Shown here: piece by piece, positions 27,111-35,650 of the stretch
Layout of the letters: every line of letters begins with the position of its first letter
Numbering within the stretch: position 1 is the first letter of the stretch
From: Deltaproteobacteria bacterium
GTDB lineage: Bacteria > Desulfobacterota > GWC2-55-46
DNA: 64,000 nucleotides
Assembly (NCBI GenBank): GCA_016177845.1
Contig: JACOUO010000007.1
Span: 62,001 to 126,000 of the forward strand
Direction: 5' to 3'
The notes under the pieces: model-generated
What the model was told of the DNA's origin: nothing
What the model saw: only the letters and a program-made list of their open reading frames with translations
The model's database searches: none
Translations under genes and position numbers: made by a program

Positions 27111-28847
27111 ATGCTTCGGAGGCCTGTCATATCCTGGAAGATTAAGAAAAAGATAAAAGAAGTCCTCGCCAAAGAGAAAGGCACAATCCATAAGGACCAC
27201 GGCGGCAGGGTAAGCGTGTGCCTTGTATATCCCAATACATATTCTCTTGGGATGACAAACCTTGGTTTTCAGTCTGTTTATAAGCTCCTTAATGATATAG
27301 ATGATTGCGTCTGCGAAAGGGCATTTCTGCCTTCCGCAGAGGAGTTGGAAGAGCACGAAAGGACTTCGACACCTCTTCTCTCGTATGAATCCCAAAGCCC
27401 TCTGCAGCAGTTCGATATAATCGCTTTTTCACTGCCTTTTGAGGACGATTATTTAAATATTCCAACCATTTTCGAGCTTGCCGGCCTTCCTGCCCTAAGT
27501 TGTCAGAGGCATGGAATAAGCCCTCTGATAGTCGGCGGAGGGGTGGCAACATCATTAAACCCTGAGCCGCTGGCTGATTTCATGGATTTATTCCTTCTGG
27601 GCGAGGGTGAGGGGTCTTTAGAGCAGTTCATCGAACTGTTCGCAAAGTTAAAAGACAATGGGCTTACAAAAGAAAGCCTTAAGGAATTTGATGCGCTTGC
27701 GTGGGCCTATGTGCCTTCTTTATATGAGTTCAGCTTTGACGGGGCGAGGATAACCGGAGTTGAGGCAAGGGCAGGGGCAAAAAAGAAGATAAAGGCATAC
27801 AAAAATATTAAACTCGATAATTTCGAGATACCGCAGAACTTTGTATTTACACCTGATACTGAGTTCAAGGATACCTGCCTGATGGAGATTGAGCGGGGAT
27901 GCGGCAGGGGTTGCAGGTTTTGCGCCGCAGGGTTTTTATATCTCCCTCCAAGGTGGCGGAACTTTGATAAGGTAGCTGACGCAGTAAAGAAAGGGATTGA
28001 ATCCACGGGCAAGGTCGGGCTGATAGGTACGGCTGTTTCCGAATATCCTGAGATAAAAGAAGTGGTCAAAACCGGTGTTGAGGAGAGCGGTATTGTAACC
28101 CTGTCATCGCTTAGGCTTGATAAGCTTGACGGCGATTTTATAAACCTCTTAAAAGAGGGCGGGTATAAGACTATAACCCTTGCGCCTGAGGCAGGTACCG
28201 AGCGCATGCGCGGGATCATCAATAAAGGCATTACGGATGCTGAGATAATGGAGTCCGTAAGACTTATTGCCGAAGCGGGGTTTGTCAAAGTAAAACTGTA
28301 TTTTATAATCGGGCTTCCCTTTGAGACCGATGAGGACGCCGAAGGAATAGTAGAACTTTCGAAACGCATCAAGAAGGCTATGAAAAAGGGCGAGCTGACC
28401 CTTAGCGTAAACCCCTTTGTGCCAAAGCCTTTCACGCCTTTTCAGTGGAGCGCGTTTGAGAGGATAGAGGTCGTTGAGAAGAGGCTATCCATCATAAAAA
28501 AGGGAGTGGCAAAAGAGCACGCCATAATACTCAAGGCAATGTCGGCAAGGGAGGCTTACGCGCAGGCATTTATCTCAAGGGCTGACAGGCGGGCAGGCAA
28601 AATAATACTCGAGGCCTCAAAAAAGGGTTGGAAAAAGGCGCTTAAAGACTGCGGATTCGCCGAAGAGGCGGTATTTTCAAACAGGCAAAAAGATGAGATA
28701 CTCCCGTGGGATATGATAGACCACGGGGTTGCAAAGGCTTATTTCTGGAAGGAATTCCAGAAGGGCGTAGAAGGGCAGTTGACGCCTCCGTGCGATGTGC
28801 CGAACTGTTTCAGGTGCGGCGTGTGCAAGCCGCAATATTTTACTTAA
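27111..28847 (+). CDS. Radical SAM protein with N-terminal B12-binding-like domain (first of a pair)
   Basis: The protein is 578 residues from ATG 27111; a TTG at 27087 is also possible but would leave almost no leader. An N-terminal cobalamin-binding-like fold (to about residue 180: VSVCLVYPNTYSLGMTNLGF, VGGGVATSLNPEP) is followed by the radical SAM core with the 4Fe-4S motif CGRGCRFC (Cys264, 268, 271) and LAPEAGTERMRG. A second Cys group, CDVPNCFRCGVC, sits at the C-terminus. It is a shorter paralogue of the next gene and lacks its DUF2344 domain. The substrate is unknown. Family members are generally thought to act on RNA or protein, but I do not assign a reaction. Confidence 0.82.
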   Translation: MLRRPVISWKIKKKIKEVLAKEKGTIHKDHGGRVSVCLVYPNTYSLGMTNLGFQSVYKLLNDIDDCVCERAFLPSAEELEEHERTSTPLLSYESQSPLQQFDIIAFSLPFEDDYLNIPTIFELAGLPALSCQRHGISPLIVGGGVATSLNPEPLADFMDLFLLGEGEGSLEQFIELFAKLKDNGLTKESLKEFDALAWAYVPSLYEFSFDGARITGVEARAGAKKKIKAYKNIKLDNFEIPQNFVFTPDTEFKDTCLMEIERGCGRGCRFCAAGFLYLPPRWRNFDKVADAVKKGIESTGKVGLIGTAVSEYPEIKEVVKTGVEESGIVTLSSLRLDKLDGDFINLLKEGGYKTITLAPEAGTERMRGIINKGITDAEIMESVRLIAEAGFVKVKLYFIIGLPFETDEDAEGIVELSKRIKKAMKKGELTLSVNPFVPKPFTPFQWSAFERIEVVEKRLSIIKKGVAKEHAIILKAMSAREAYAQAFISRADRRAGKIILEASKKGWKKALKDCGFAEEAVFSNRQKDEILPWDMIDHGVAKAYFWKEFQKGVEGQLTPPCDVPNCFRCGVCKPQYFT

Positions 28848-28874
28848 TACGATTCGGGAGCTTTAGTTCAGTTC

Positions 28875-31409
28875 ATGCAGAAAATCGATATCAAAGAATA
28901 TCTTCCCCTTGTAAGAAAGCCGAGCAGGTACATAGGAGGGGAGGTCAACTCCATAAAGAAAGACCTCTCAAAGGTAAGGCTTAAGTTCGGCATGGGCTTT
29001 CCTGATGCCTATGAGATTGGGATGAGCCATTTAGGCATTCAGATACTCTACCAGATACTCAACGCAAGAGAGGATATCGCCTGCGAAAGGGTATTCGCGC
29101 CCTGGGGTGACATGGAGGCTCTTTTAAGGGACAAGGGGCTAAAGCTTACTACCCTTGAGTCAGGCGTTCCATTAAATGAGCTCGATATAATGGGCTTTTC
29201 CCTCCAGTATGAGCTTTCCTATACAAATGTCCTTAATATGCTCGACTTGGGCGGCATTCCGTTTTATTCAAAGGACAGGAAAAAGGAAGACCCGTTCGTT
29301 ATAGGCGGAGGGCCTTCAACATTCAACCCTGAGCCGATAGCGGACTTCTTTGACGCATTCCTTTTGGGCGATGGGGAAGAGGCGGTCCTTGAGATTTCCG
29401 ATGCTGTAATCGAGGGCAGAGCTAAGGGAGAGGACAGGCAGGAGATATTAAGGAGGCTGTCTGAGATAGAGGGCGTGTATGTGCCGTCCTTTTTCGAGGT
29501 CTCTTATAATGATGACGGCACAGTCAGGGAGATTAAGCCTTTAAGGGAAGGGTACACGAGAGTCCTTAAAAGGATGGTGCCTGATATAAATAAGCTCCCC
29601 CTTCCGATTAAACCTGTAGTCCCTTTCATGGAGACGGTTCATGACAGGGTAAGCGTAGAGATATCAAGGGGCTGCACAAGGGGCTGCAGGTTCTGTCAGG
29701 CAGGCAATATCTACAGGCCCGTAAGGGAGAGGTCGCCTGAAAAGATAATAGAAATCATTAATACTGCCCTTAAGAATACAGGCTATGACGAGGTATCGTT
29801 ATTATCCCTGAGCACAGGCGACTATACATTGATAGAGGACCTGCTTACAGGCCTCATGTCTGGTTTTGCGGATGATAAGGTCGCGGTCTCCCTTCCATCA
29901 CTCAGGGTAGGGACTTTAAGCAATAAAGTGGCTGAACAGATAAAAAGGGTAAGAAAAACAGGCTTTACCCTTGCGCCTGAGGCAGGCAGCGAAAGGCTCC
30001 GTAAGCTTATAAATAAAGGTATAAAGGAAGAGGATTTATTGGCTGCCTCTCAGGATATCTTTACCCACGGCTGGAATGCAATGAAGCTGTACTTCATGAT
30101 AGGGCTTCCAACCGAGACTGATGAGGATTTAATCGAGATTACAAGGCTTGCCGACTGCGTAAGGCTCATAGGCAGGCGCATCATGGGCAAAGCCCCTCTT
30201 ATAAATGTAAGTGTTGCGTCATTTATCCCCAAGCCTTATACCCCATTTCAGTGGGAGCCGCAGATAACAATGGAAGAGGGAATAAGGAAACAGAACTTCC
30301 TGAGGCGAGAGCTTAATAAGATGAAGCTCAACTTCAAGTGGCATGACGCTGACATGAGCGTCATGGAGGGAGTGTTCTCAAGGGGTGACAGGAGGCTTTC
30401 AGCCCTCCTTGTAAATGCGTTTAAAAAAGGCAGCAGGTTTGACGGCTGGAGCGACCAGTTTGACTTTGAAAAGTGGAAAGAGGTCTTTAAAGAGGCCAAT
30501 GTTGAGATGGCCTTCTATACGCAGAGGAGGAGGCCTTTTGAGGAGGTCTTTCCGTGGGAGCATCTAAATCCCGGAGTTACGAAGGAATTTTTATACAGGG
30601 AGTACAAAAACGCGCTTGAGCTTGCCCGCACGCCTGACTGCAAGGTGGACAGGTGCTCGAACTGCGGAGTGTGCGACCACAGGATAATAAAGAACAGGAC
30701 AGTGGAAGGCGAAGAGGTCGTATTAGACCATAATAAGGATAAGGAGCCGGATAACCTTTACAGGATACGGTTTCGGTACTCAAAGACAGGGGACTTGAGG
30801 TACTTGAGCCATCTTGAGCTTATCACTACTATCACAAGGGCTATAAGAAGGTCAGGGCTGCCGCTTAGGTATTCACAGGGCTTTCATCCCATGCCGAAGA
30901 TTTCGTTTGCGTCATCCCTGCCTGTGGGCATGGAGTCGGTCTGCGAGTATATGGATATAGAGCTTAACGCGGACGGAGCCAGATTCAGCGCCCAGGAGAT
31001 TACGGAGAGGCTGAATGCAAACCTCCCGGAGGGTATTAAGTTGACAGAGGCCACCCCCTTGCCCTTGAAAGTTTCTTTACCCTCTGCTATTATGACAGAG
31101 TATCTTATTTTTTTAAAGAACGGCCCTAAGGGCATTAAAATAGAGCCAGAAAATATTGACGGGTTTATAGAGGATTTTTTAAACAAGGATTCCATCCCAA
31201 TACGCATCCAGAAGGAGGATAAGGTCACAGTTATTGATATCAAGCCGCAAGTGGCGGAGCTTTCGCATACAGGGGATTTAACATTAAGGCTGACTCTTAA
31301 AAAGAGTCCCGGTGCGTCCGTCAGGCCCCATGATGTCGTGGCCTGTCTTTTCAATATCCCGAAGGAAGATGCGTCCCTCATACCCGTCCTTAAGATAAAG
31401 GCCGTTTGA
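28875..31409 (+). CDS. Radical SAM protein fused to DUF2344 (TIGR03960/TIGR03936 type)
   Basis: This 844-residue protein has an N-terminal region starting LPLVRKPSRYIGGEVNS, a B12-binding-like domain (GMGFPDAYEIGMSHLGIQIL, IGGGPSTFNPEP), the radical SAM core with CTRGCRFC (Cys267, 271, 274) and LAPEAGSERLRK, then a Cys cluster CSNCGVC around 595-605. A DUF2344 domain follows from about residue 635 (RIRFRYSKTGDLRYLSHLEL, RYSQGFHPMPKISF). In many genomes this gene stands directly before rne/rng, as here, suggesting a link to RNA processing or ribosome assembly. The reaction is unknown. Confidence 0.9.
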   Translation: MQKIDIKEYLPLVRKPSRYIGGEVNSIKKDLSKVRLKFGMGFPDAYEIGMSHLGIQILYQILNAREDIACERVFAPWGDMEALLRDKGLKLTTLESGVPLNELDIMGFSLQYELSYTNVLNMLDLGGIPFYSKDRKKEDPFVIGGGPSTFNPEPIADFFDAFLLGDGEEAVLEISDAVIEGRAKGEDRQEILRRLSEIEGVYVPSFFEVSYNDDGTVREIKPLREGYTRVLKRMVPDINKLPLPIKPVVPFMETVHDRVSVEISRGCTRGCRFCQAGNIYRPVRERSPEKIIEIINTALKNTGYDEVSLLSLSTGDYTLIEDLLTGLMSGFADDKVAVSLPSLRVGTLSNKVAEQIKRVRKTGFTLAPEAGSERLRKLINKGIKEEDLLAASQDIFTHGWNAMKLYFMIGLPTETDEDLIEITRLADCVRLIGRRIMGKAPLINVSVASFIPKPYTPFQWEPQITMEEGIRKQNFLRRELNKMKLNFKWHDADMSVMEGVFSRGDRRLSALLVNAFKKGSRFDGWSDQFDFEKWKEVFKEANVEMAFYTQRRRPFEEVFPWEHLNPGVTKEFLYREYKNALELARTPDCKVDRCSNCGVCDHRIIKNRTVEGEEVVLDHNKDKEPDNLYRIRFRYSKTGDLRYLSHLELITTITRAIRRSGLPLRYSQGFHPMPKISFASSLPVGMESVCEYMDIELNADGARFSAQEITERLNANLPEGIKLTEATPLPLKVSLPSAIMTEYLIFLKNGPKGIKIEPENIDGFIEDFLNKDSIPIRIQKEDKVTVIDIKPQVAELSHTGDLTLRLTLKKSPGASVRPHDVVACLFNIPKEDASLIPVLKIKAV

Positions 31410-31461
31410 GCAAATATCTTATCTAAAAGGACAGTTAGGGCACTTTTACGCCCGATTCTAA

Positions 31462-32940
31462 ATGAAAAGCACAAAAACAGAAATTTTGATAAACGCTAAC
31501 CCGTTTGAGAGGCGCGTAGCGCTGCTTGAGCAGGGCAGGCTCGTAGAGTTTTACGTTGAAAGGACAAAGGACAGAGGGATTACAGGCAATATATACAAGG
31601 GCAAGATAGTAAGGGTGTTGCCGGGCATGCAGTCCGCTTTTGTCGAGGTAGGGATACAGAGGACATCTTTCCTCCATGTCTCTGACATACAGGAGCCTTT
31701 TGAGGATGTCGAGGAAGAAGGGGAAGAGGAGCATAAGACCCCTCACCCCAATGTCAGGATACAGGATATTATAAAGGAAGGGCAGGAGATACTCGTACAG
31801 GCCGCAAAGGAGCCTATCGGCACCAAGGGCGCGCGCGTTACTTCCTATATATCTCTTCCGGGCCGTTATCTCGTCTTCATGCCCACCTATGACAAGATTG
31901 CCATCTCAAGGCGCATTGCCAGCGAAAAAGAGAGAAGACGCTTAAGGGAGATCGTCTCAAGCGTCCGCAAGGAAGGCTACGGCTTCATTATACGGACGGT
32001 GTGCGAAGGCATGGAAAAAGAAGAGATACAGGCTGACATGGTATTTCTTGAGAGGCTTTGGGACTCAATACAAAAGAAAAAAGAGCAGGTGAAAACGCCC
32101 GGCCTTGTCTATGAAGAGCTTGACCTCACATTAAGGATTATCAGGGACAGCTTCACTTCTGATATCGACAGGCTTGTAATAAATGACAGGGAAGAATACG
32201 AAAGGGCTGTAAAGTTCATAGCAGAGTTCATGCCCCACTTAAGCGGCAGGGTCGAGCTCTATGACGGCAAGGAAGACATATTCGATGCGTTTGGCGTTGA
32301 GATAGAGCTTACGGATGCCCTTGAGAAAAAGGTATGGCTCCGCTCAGGCGGGCATATTGTCATAGACCAGATGGAAGCCCTCACCGCAATAGATGTCAAT
32401 ACAGGCAAATATGTAGGCAAAAAAAGCTCTGATGAGACTATACTCAAGACAAACCTTGAGGCGGTAAAAGAGGTAGTCTACCAGTTAAGGCTCAGGAACA
32501 TCGGCGGCATCATAGTAATAGATTTCATTGATATGGCAAAGGCCGCTGACAGGGAAAAGGTCTACAATGCCTTGAAAGAAACGCTTAAGGCAGATAAGGC
32601 CCGCACCAATATATTAAAGATATCAGAGCTTGGCATAGTAGAGATGACACGCAAGAGGGTGAGGGAGAGCCTTGCCCAGTCGTTGTGCGAACCTTGCCCC
32701 TACTGCGAGGGCAACGGTCTTGTAAAGGCGCGCGACACTATAATAATGGACATTTACAGGGAGCTTTCAAGGGAACTTCCCACAAGGAAAAAGAAAGCTG
32801 TCCTGTATGTAAGCCCTGCAATCGCAGAGCAGCTCCTGGCAGAGCCTGAGATTGTTGCCGACCTTGAGAAGAGGTTTGGTAAAAAGGTGATAGTCAGGCC
32901 GGTGGACCGTTTCCATCAGGAGAGATACGAAATACTGTAA
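31462..32940 (+). CDS. Ribonuclease E/G family endoribonuclease
   Basis: At 492 residues this is the RNase G size, lacking the long RNase E scaffold tail. It has the N-terminal S1 domain (RGITGNIYKGKIVRVLPGMQ), the 5'-sensor/RNase H-like region, the catalytic Asp residues in TAIDVNTGKYVG and GGIIVIDFIDM, and the Zn-link CEPCPYCEGNG. It cleaves single-stranded AU-rich RNA and matures rRNA. It follows the DUF2344 radical SAM gene by 52 bases, a widespread pairing. In many genomes rplU follows; here secreted cytochromes do. Confidence 0.93.
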   Translation: MKSTKTEILINANPFERRVALLEQGRLVEFYVERTKDRGITGNIYKGKIVRVLPGMQSAFVEVGIQRTSFLHVSDIQEPFEDVEEEGEEEHKTPHPNVRIQDIIKEGQEILVQAAKEPIGTKGARVTSYISLPGRYLVFMPTYDKIAISRRIASEKERRRLREIVSSVRKEGYGFIIRTVCEGMEKEEIQADMVFLERLWDSIQKKKEQVKTPGLVYEELDLTLRIIRDSFTSDIDRLVINDREEYERAVKFIAEFMPHLSGRVELYDGKEDIFDAFGVEIELTDALEKKVWLRSGGHIVIDQMEALTAIDVNTGKYVGKKSSDETILKTNLEAVKEVVYQLRLRNIGGIIVIDFIDMAKAADREKVYNALKETLKADKARTNILKISELGIVEMTRKRVRESLAQSLCEPCPYCEGNGLVKARDTIIMDIYRELSRELPTRKKKAVLYVSPAIAEQLLAEPEIVADLEKRFGKKVIVRPVDRFHQERYEIL

Positions 32941-32982
32941 GACAGGCAGGAAGCCTCCCAAGTCCCGCTGTAACATCCATGC

Positions 32983-33005
32983 GTGCGAAAACCCATGTTT
33001 TCACA
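32983..33005 (+). promoter_or_regulatory. Inverted repeat just upstream of the cytochrome promoter
   Basis: TGCGAAAAC and GTTTTCACA are separated by CCAT; six inner base pairs are perfect and one mismatch precedes two more. It ends 11 bases before the -35 box, so it may be an activator site or a weak terminator for the RNase gene. Confidence 0.35.
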
Positions 33006-33015
33006 AGTAAAATCC

Positions 33016-33044
33016 TTGACAAAAATCCCTGTGATGGTTACGAT
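33016..33044 (+). promoter_or_regulatory. Sigma-70 promoter for the cytochrome c genes
   Basis: Consensus TTGACA (33016-33021), a 17-base spacer and TACGAT (33039-33044) lie 33 bases before the di-heme cytochrome start. Confidence 0.75.
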
Positions 33045-33077
33045 ATCAAGTGATTTATTCTGAAAAAAGGAGTAAAC

Positions 33078-33749
33078 ATGAAGGGTATGAAATTCCTTAA
33101 AGTTTCGGTTCTTTCAGTTTTTCTGGCCTCTGCGCTTGGGCTGGCCGCTTCCGCACAGGCGGGGGTAGCCGAGGGCAAAAAGGCCTTTGAAACAAAAAAA
33201 TGCGCTGGATGCCATCAGGCGCAGGGTCCTGCAAAGGAAAAGACAATTCAGGACCAGCTTGCCAAAAAAGGCCCTGAGCTGTGGTACGCCGGCAGCAAGT
33301 TCCAGCCCGGGTTCCTCGAAGGCTGGCTTAAAGACCCCAAGCCCATCAGGCCCATGGAATATTACTCTCTTACAAAGAAAAATACCGGCAGCCATCAGAA
33401 GCTCAGCGCACAGGAAGCAGCGGATGTCGCTGCCTACCTGATGAGCCTTAAATCAGCAGATGTAAAAGTCGCCATACAGCCCAGGGACAATCCCAAGGGC
33501 AGGGCGATATTCATAAAGAAGCAGTCATGCTACGGCTGTCATGAAGTAAAGGTGCGGGGAAATGCAGCAGGAGGCGTAACGGGCCCTTCCCTTGCATCGG
33601 CTGCAACAAGGCTTCAGGCAGACTGGATATACGCATACCTTTCCAATCCAAAGGTCTTCAAACCTGTAAAGGATATGCCGAACTATGACGGCATTCTTAC
33701 GGATGCGGAGCTTAAGGACCTGGCCGCTTATGTCGGCAGTTTAAATTAA
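33078..33749 (+). CDS. Secreted di-heme cytochrome c
   Basis: The protein is 223 residues with a clear Sec signal peptide (cleavage near AQAG, about residue 28). Two class I cytochrome c domains follow, with heme sites CAGCH (42-46) and CYGCH (151-155). The spacing and the FLEGWLKDPKPIRPMEYY and PKVFKPVKDMPNYDG stretches are like periplasmic c-type domains in which a Met (RPM, DMP) may be the second axial ligand. It has its own promoter and AAGGAG ribosome site, and is followed 20 bases later by a mono-heme cytochrome, so both are likely electron carriers of one periplasmic chain. The partner enzyme is not in the immediate neighbourhood. Confidence 0.9.
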   Translation: MKGMKFLKVSVLSVFLASALGLAASAQAGVAEGKKAFETKKCAGCHQAQGPAKEKTIQDQLAKKGPELWYAGSKFQPGFLEGWLKDPKPIRPMEYYSLTKKNTGSHQKLSAQEAADVAAYLMSLKSADVKVAIQPRDNPKGRAIFIKKQSCYGCHEVKVRGNAAGGVTGPSLASAATRLQADWIYAYLSNPKVFKPVKDMPNYDGILTDAELKDLAAYVGSLN

Positions 33750-33769
33750 GGCAGGGGAGCTTACTAACA

Positions 33770-34150
33770 ATGATAAAGACCTCTAAAAAGGGTATTGTAA
33801 CTGCAATAACACTGGCGGGAGTTCTTCTTTTAAATGTGTCGGGAGCCATGGCCGCAACGGCGGAAGAGAATTATAAATTCTACTGCGCCCAGTGCCACGG
33901 GCTTCAGGGCAGGGGTGACGGGCCGAACGCTCTTCCGAGTATGCCGGTAAGCCCAAGGGACCATACAAGCGCGCCGGAGATGAATAAATTGACGGATGAT
34001 GATATCATGAACGCAATAGCTGACGGAGGCCCGGCAACAAGCAAATCAAGCCTCATGCCTCCTTTTGGCAAGACCCTTTCAAAGAGCGAGATAGTGGCTC
34101 TGAAAGACCACCTTAGAAAACTTTGCAACTGCAAAGGAAAAGGCAAGTAA
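33770..34150 (+). CDS. Secreted mono-heme cytochrome c
   Basis: The protein is 126 residues with a signal peptide (to about AMAA, residue 29) and one heme site CAQCH (39-43) followed by GLQGRGDGPNALPSMPVSPRD, a pattern typical of small periplasmic class I cytochromes. The likely axial Met is in SSLMPPFG. The C-terminus carries two more Cys (CNCKGKGK), whose use is unknown. It shares the transcript of the di-heme cytochrome and is closed by a strong hairpin terminator. Confidence 0.9.
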   Translation: MIKTSKKGIVTAITLAGVLLLNVSGAMAATAEENYKFYCAQCHGLQGRGDGPNALPSMPVSPRDHTSAPEMNKLTDDDIMNAIADGGPATSKSSLMPPFGKTLSKSEIVALKDHLRKLCNCKGKGK

Positions 34151-34170
34151 GCGTAACTCGTACGCTTTTT
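34150..34170 (+). terminator. Rho-independent terminator after the cytochrome genes
   Basis: AGCGTA (34150-34155), loop ACTCG, TACGCT (34161-34166) and a T-run to 34170, starting at the stop codon of the mono-heme cytochrome. Confidence 0.75.
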
Positions 34171-34174
34171 AACA

Positions 34175-34191
34175 GTAAGCGGTTTGCTTAC
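34175..34191 (+). other. Second stem-loop before the DUF2065 gene
   Basis: GTAAGC and GCTTAC with a 5-base loop form a 6-bp hairpin 10 bases before the next start codon. No T-run follows; it could limit ribosome access or be a remnant of a terminator. Confidence 0.35.
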
Positions 34192-34201
34192 ACAGGAATA
34201 A

Positions 34202-34411
34202 ATGACCAGCGCAATAGAAAATTACGGATTCATATTAAGCCTTCTGGCTGCCCTTTTGGTACTTGAGGGCATACCTTATTTCGGTTTTCCGAAGGCTGTA
34301 AAAGGTTGGGCCTTGATGCTTCAGGAGATGCCTGAAAGAAAGCTTAGGATACTCGGCTTTATGATCATGGCAGCGGGAATACTTCTTTTGCTCGCACTCA
34401 AATCACTTTGA
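34202..34411 (+). CDS. Small DUF2065 membrane protein
   Basis: The product is 69 residues with two hydrophobic segments (about 8-26 and 49-66) separated by a short loop containing PKAVKGWALMLQEMPERKLR. This is the pattern of the DUF2065 (YjeT-like) family of inner-membrane proteins, whose role is not known. AGGAAT precedes the ATG. In other genomes the family often sits near hflK/hflC or purA; that is not the case here. Confidence 0.8.
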   Translation: MTSAIENYGFILSLLAALLVLEGIPYFGFPKAVKGWALMLQEMPERKLRILGFMIMAAGILLLLALKSL

Positions 34412-34436
34412 TTTTGCTTTCGACCCCTTGAGGATA

Positions 34437-35531
34437 ATGAAAAAAAGCTTCAGGCTCCTGATCTTGTTTGTTGTTGTTATTGTTCTGGCAGGCTGCATAA
34501 AAACAGTCTCCGGGCAGGCAGGATATGGCGATAAGATAAGGATATTGGTCATCAAGGGAGTAAAGGAAGTAAATATCAAAGGGTCTGACAGGGGCTCGCT
34601 TGAAATAAGAAGGTCGGGTTACGGCTCTGTTGCCATAAACGGCAGGGGAAGAGACCTGCCTCTGAGGCTTACCCCGCAGAGCGATTTTATCTATCTAAAC
34701 GGCAAGCCGTTCAGGGGAACGATAGAAGTGCGCGACAGCAAGGAAGGGCTCATGGTGATAAACGAGCTTTTCCTTGAATCCTACCTTGTAGGCATTATCA
34801 ATAACGAGATCTCCTCAAAGTGGCCTGAGGATGTTATAAAGACACAGGCTGTCATTGCAAGGACCTACGCCCTTTACAGCAAGAATAAGAAGAACAAAGG
34901 CCTGTATCATCTTGAAGGCTCGATAATGGGGCAGGTCTACAGCGGTGTAGGCAAGGAAGACTCCATTGCCCACAAGGCAGTAAAAGAAACCGCAGGAGAG
35001 ATACTTACCTATAGCGGAGAGCCTGCCTTAACGGTATATCATTCAAACGCGGGCGGCATGACGGACTCTTCAAAAGATGTATGGGCGCATCCGTACCCGT
35101 ACCTTCAGTCTGTCAAGAGCCCTTACGATATAGATGCCCCCAGGGTTTACTGGGAGTACGGCATTACCGCTGAATCACTTAAGCAGGCCCTTAACAAAGC
35201 CGGCTACAGGATAGGCGAGCCTGAAAGCATCGATATCGATAATTTGACATCAGCAGGCAGGATAAAGACAACCCTTATTACAGACGGGGATAATAAGAGG
35301 GTTACGCTCAGCGGTGAGGATTTAAGAAAGATACTCGGTTACAGCAATCTTAAATCCACCATCTTTGAAGTTACAAAGTCAGGTGATTCATTCTTATTCA
35401 AGGGCAGGGGTTGGGGGCATGGAGTGGGGCTATCCCAATGGGGCGCGAAGGGCATGGCTGAGAACGGTTCTTCTTATAAGGAGATACTCAATCACTTCTA
35501 TCCGGGAACAGACCTGGTAAAAGTCTATTGA
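34437..35531 (+). CDS. SpoIID/LytB-domain lipoprotein
   Basis: The protein is 364 residues from ATG 34437 (a TTG at 34428 lacks a ribosome site). It has a lipoprotein signal with the lipobox LAGC near residue 22. The SpoIID domain shows YLVGIINNEISSKWPEDVIKTQ, ARTYAL, HSNAGGMTDSSKDVW and GRGWGHGVGLSQWGAKGMA. In Bacillus, SpoIID is a lytic transglycosylase cutting denuded glycan strands during engulfment. Gram-negative homologues probably act on peptidoglycan at division, so the substrate assignment is by family only. Membrane anchoring on the periplasmic side is predicted. Confidence 0.88.
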   Translation: MKKSFRLLILFVVVIVLAGCIKTVSGQAGYGDKIRILVIKGVKEVNIKGSDRGSLEIRRSGYGSVAINGRGRDLPLRLTPQSDFIYLNGKPFRGTIEVRDSKEGLMVINELFLESYLVGIINNEISSKWPEDVIKTQAVIARTYALYSKNKKNKGLYHLEGSIMGQVYSGVGKEDSIAHKAVKETAGEILTYSGEPALTVYHSNAGGMTDSSKDVWAHPYPYLQSVKSPYDIDAPRVYWEYGITAESLKQALNKAGYRIGEPESIDIDNLTSAGRIKTTLITDGDNKRVTLSGEDLRKILGYSNLKSTIFEVTKSGDSFLFKGRGWGHGVGLSQWGAKGMAENGSSYKEILNHFYPGTDLVKVY

Positions 35532-35594
35532 TGTATCAGCTCCCCTTTTGAATCAAAAAATCCAAAAAAATTACTTGCAAGCCTATGGATTTAA

Positions 35595-35622
35595 TTGCGG
35601 ATTGAATCCTTTGGACTATAAT
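35595..35622 (+). promoter_or_regulatory. Probable promoter of the queA-tgt-yajC-secDF operon
   Basis: A consensus TATAAT (35617-35622) lies 29 bases before the queA start. The -35 is poor (TTGCGG, 35595-35600, 16-base spacer), so an activator or extended contacts may be needed. Confidence 0.45.
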
Positions 35623-35641
35623 TTCAGGGTTGAGCCCTGAA
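35623..35641 (+). promoter_or_regulatory. Inverted repeat at the queA transcription start
   Basis: TTCAGGG and CCCTGAA with a 5-base loop form a perfect 7-bp inverted repeat right after the -10 box and ending 10 bases before the queA ATG. It could be an operator or a 5' hairpin that hides the weak ribosome site. Confidence 0.4.
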
Positions 35642-35650
35642 TCTTATCTT

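Noticed and set aside
35623-35650. preQ1 riboswitch before queA
   Set aside because: The leader is too short, without the conserved pseudoknot bases of known preQ1 aptamers.
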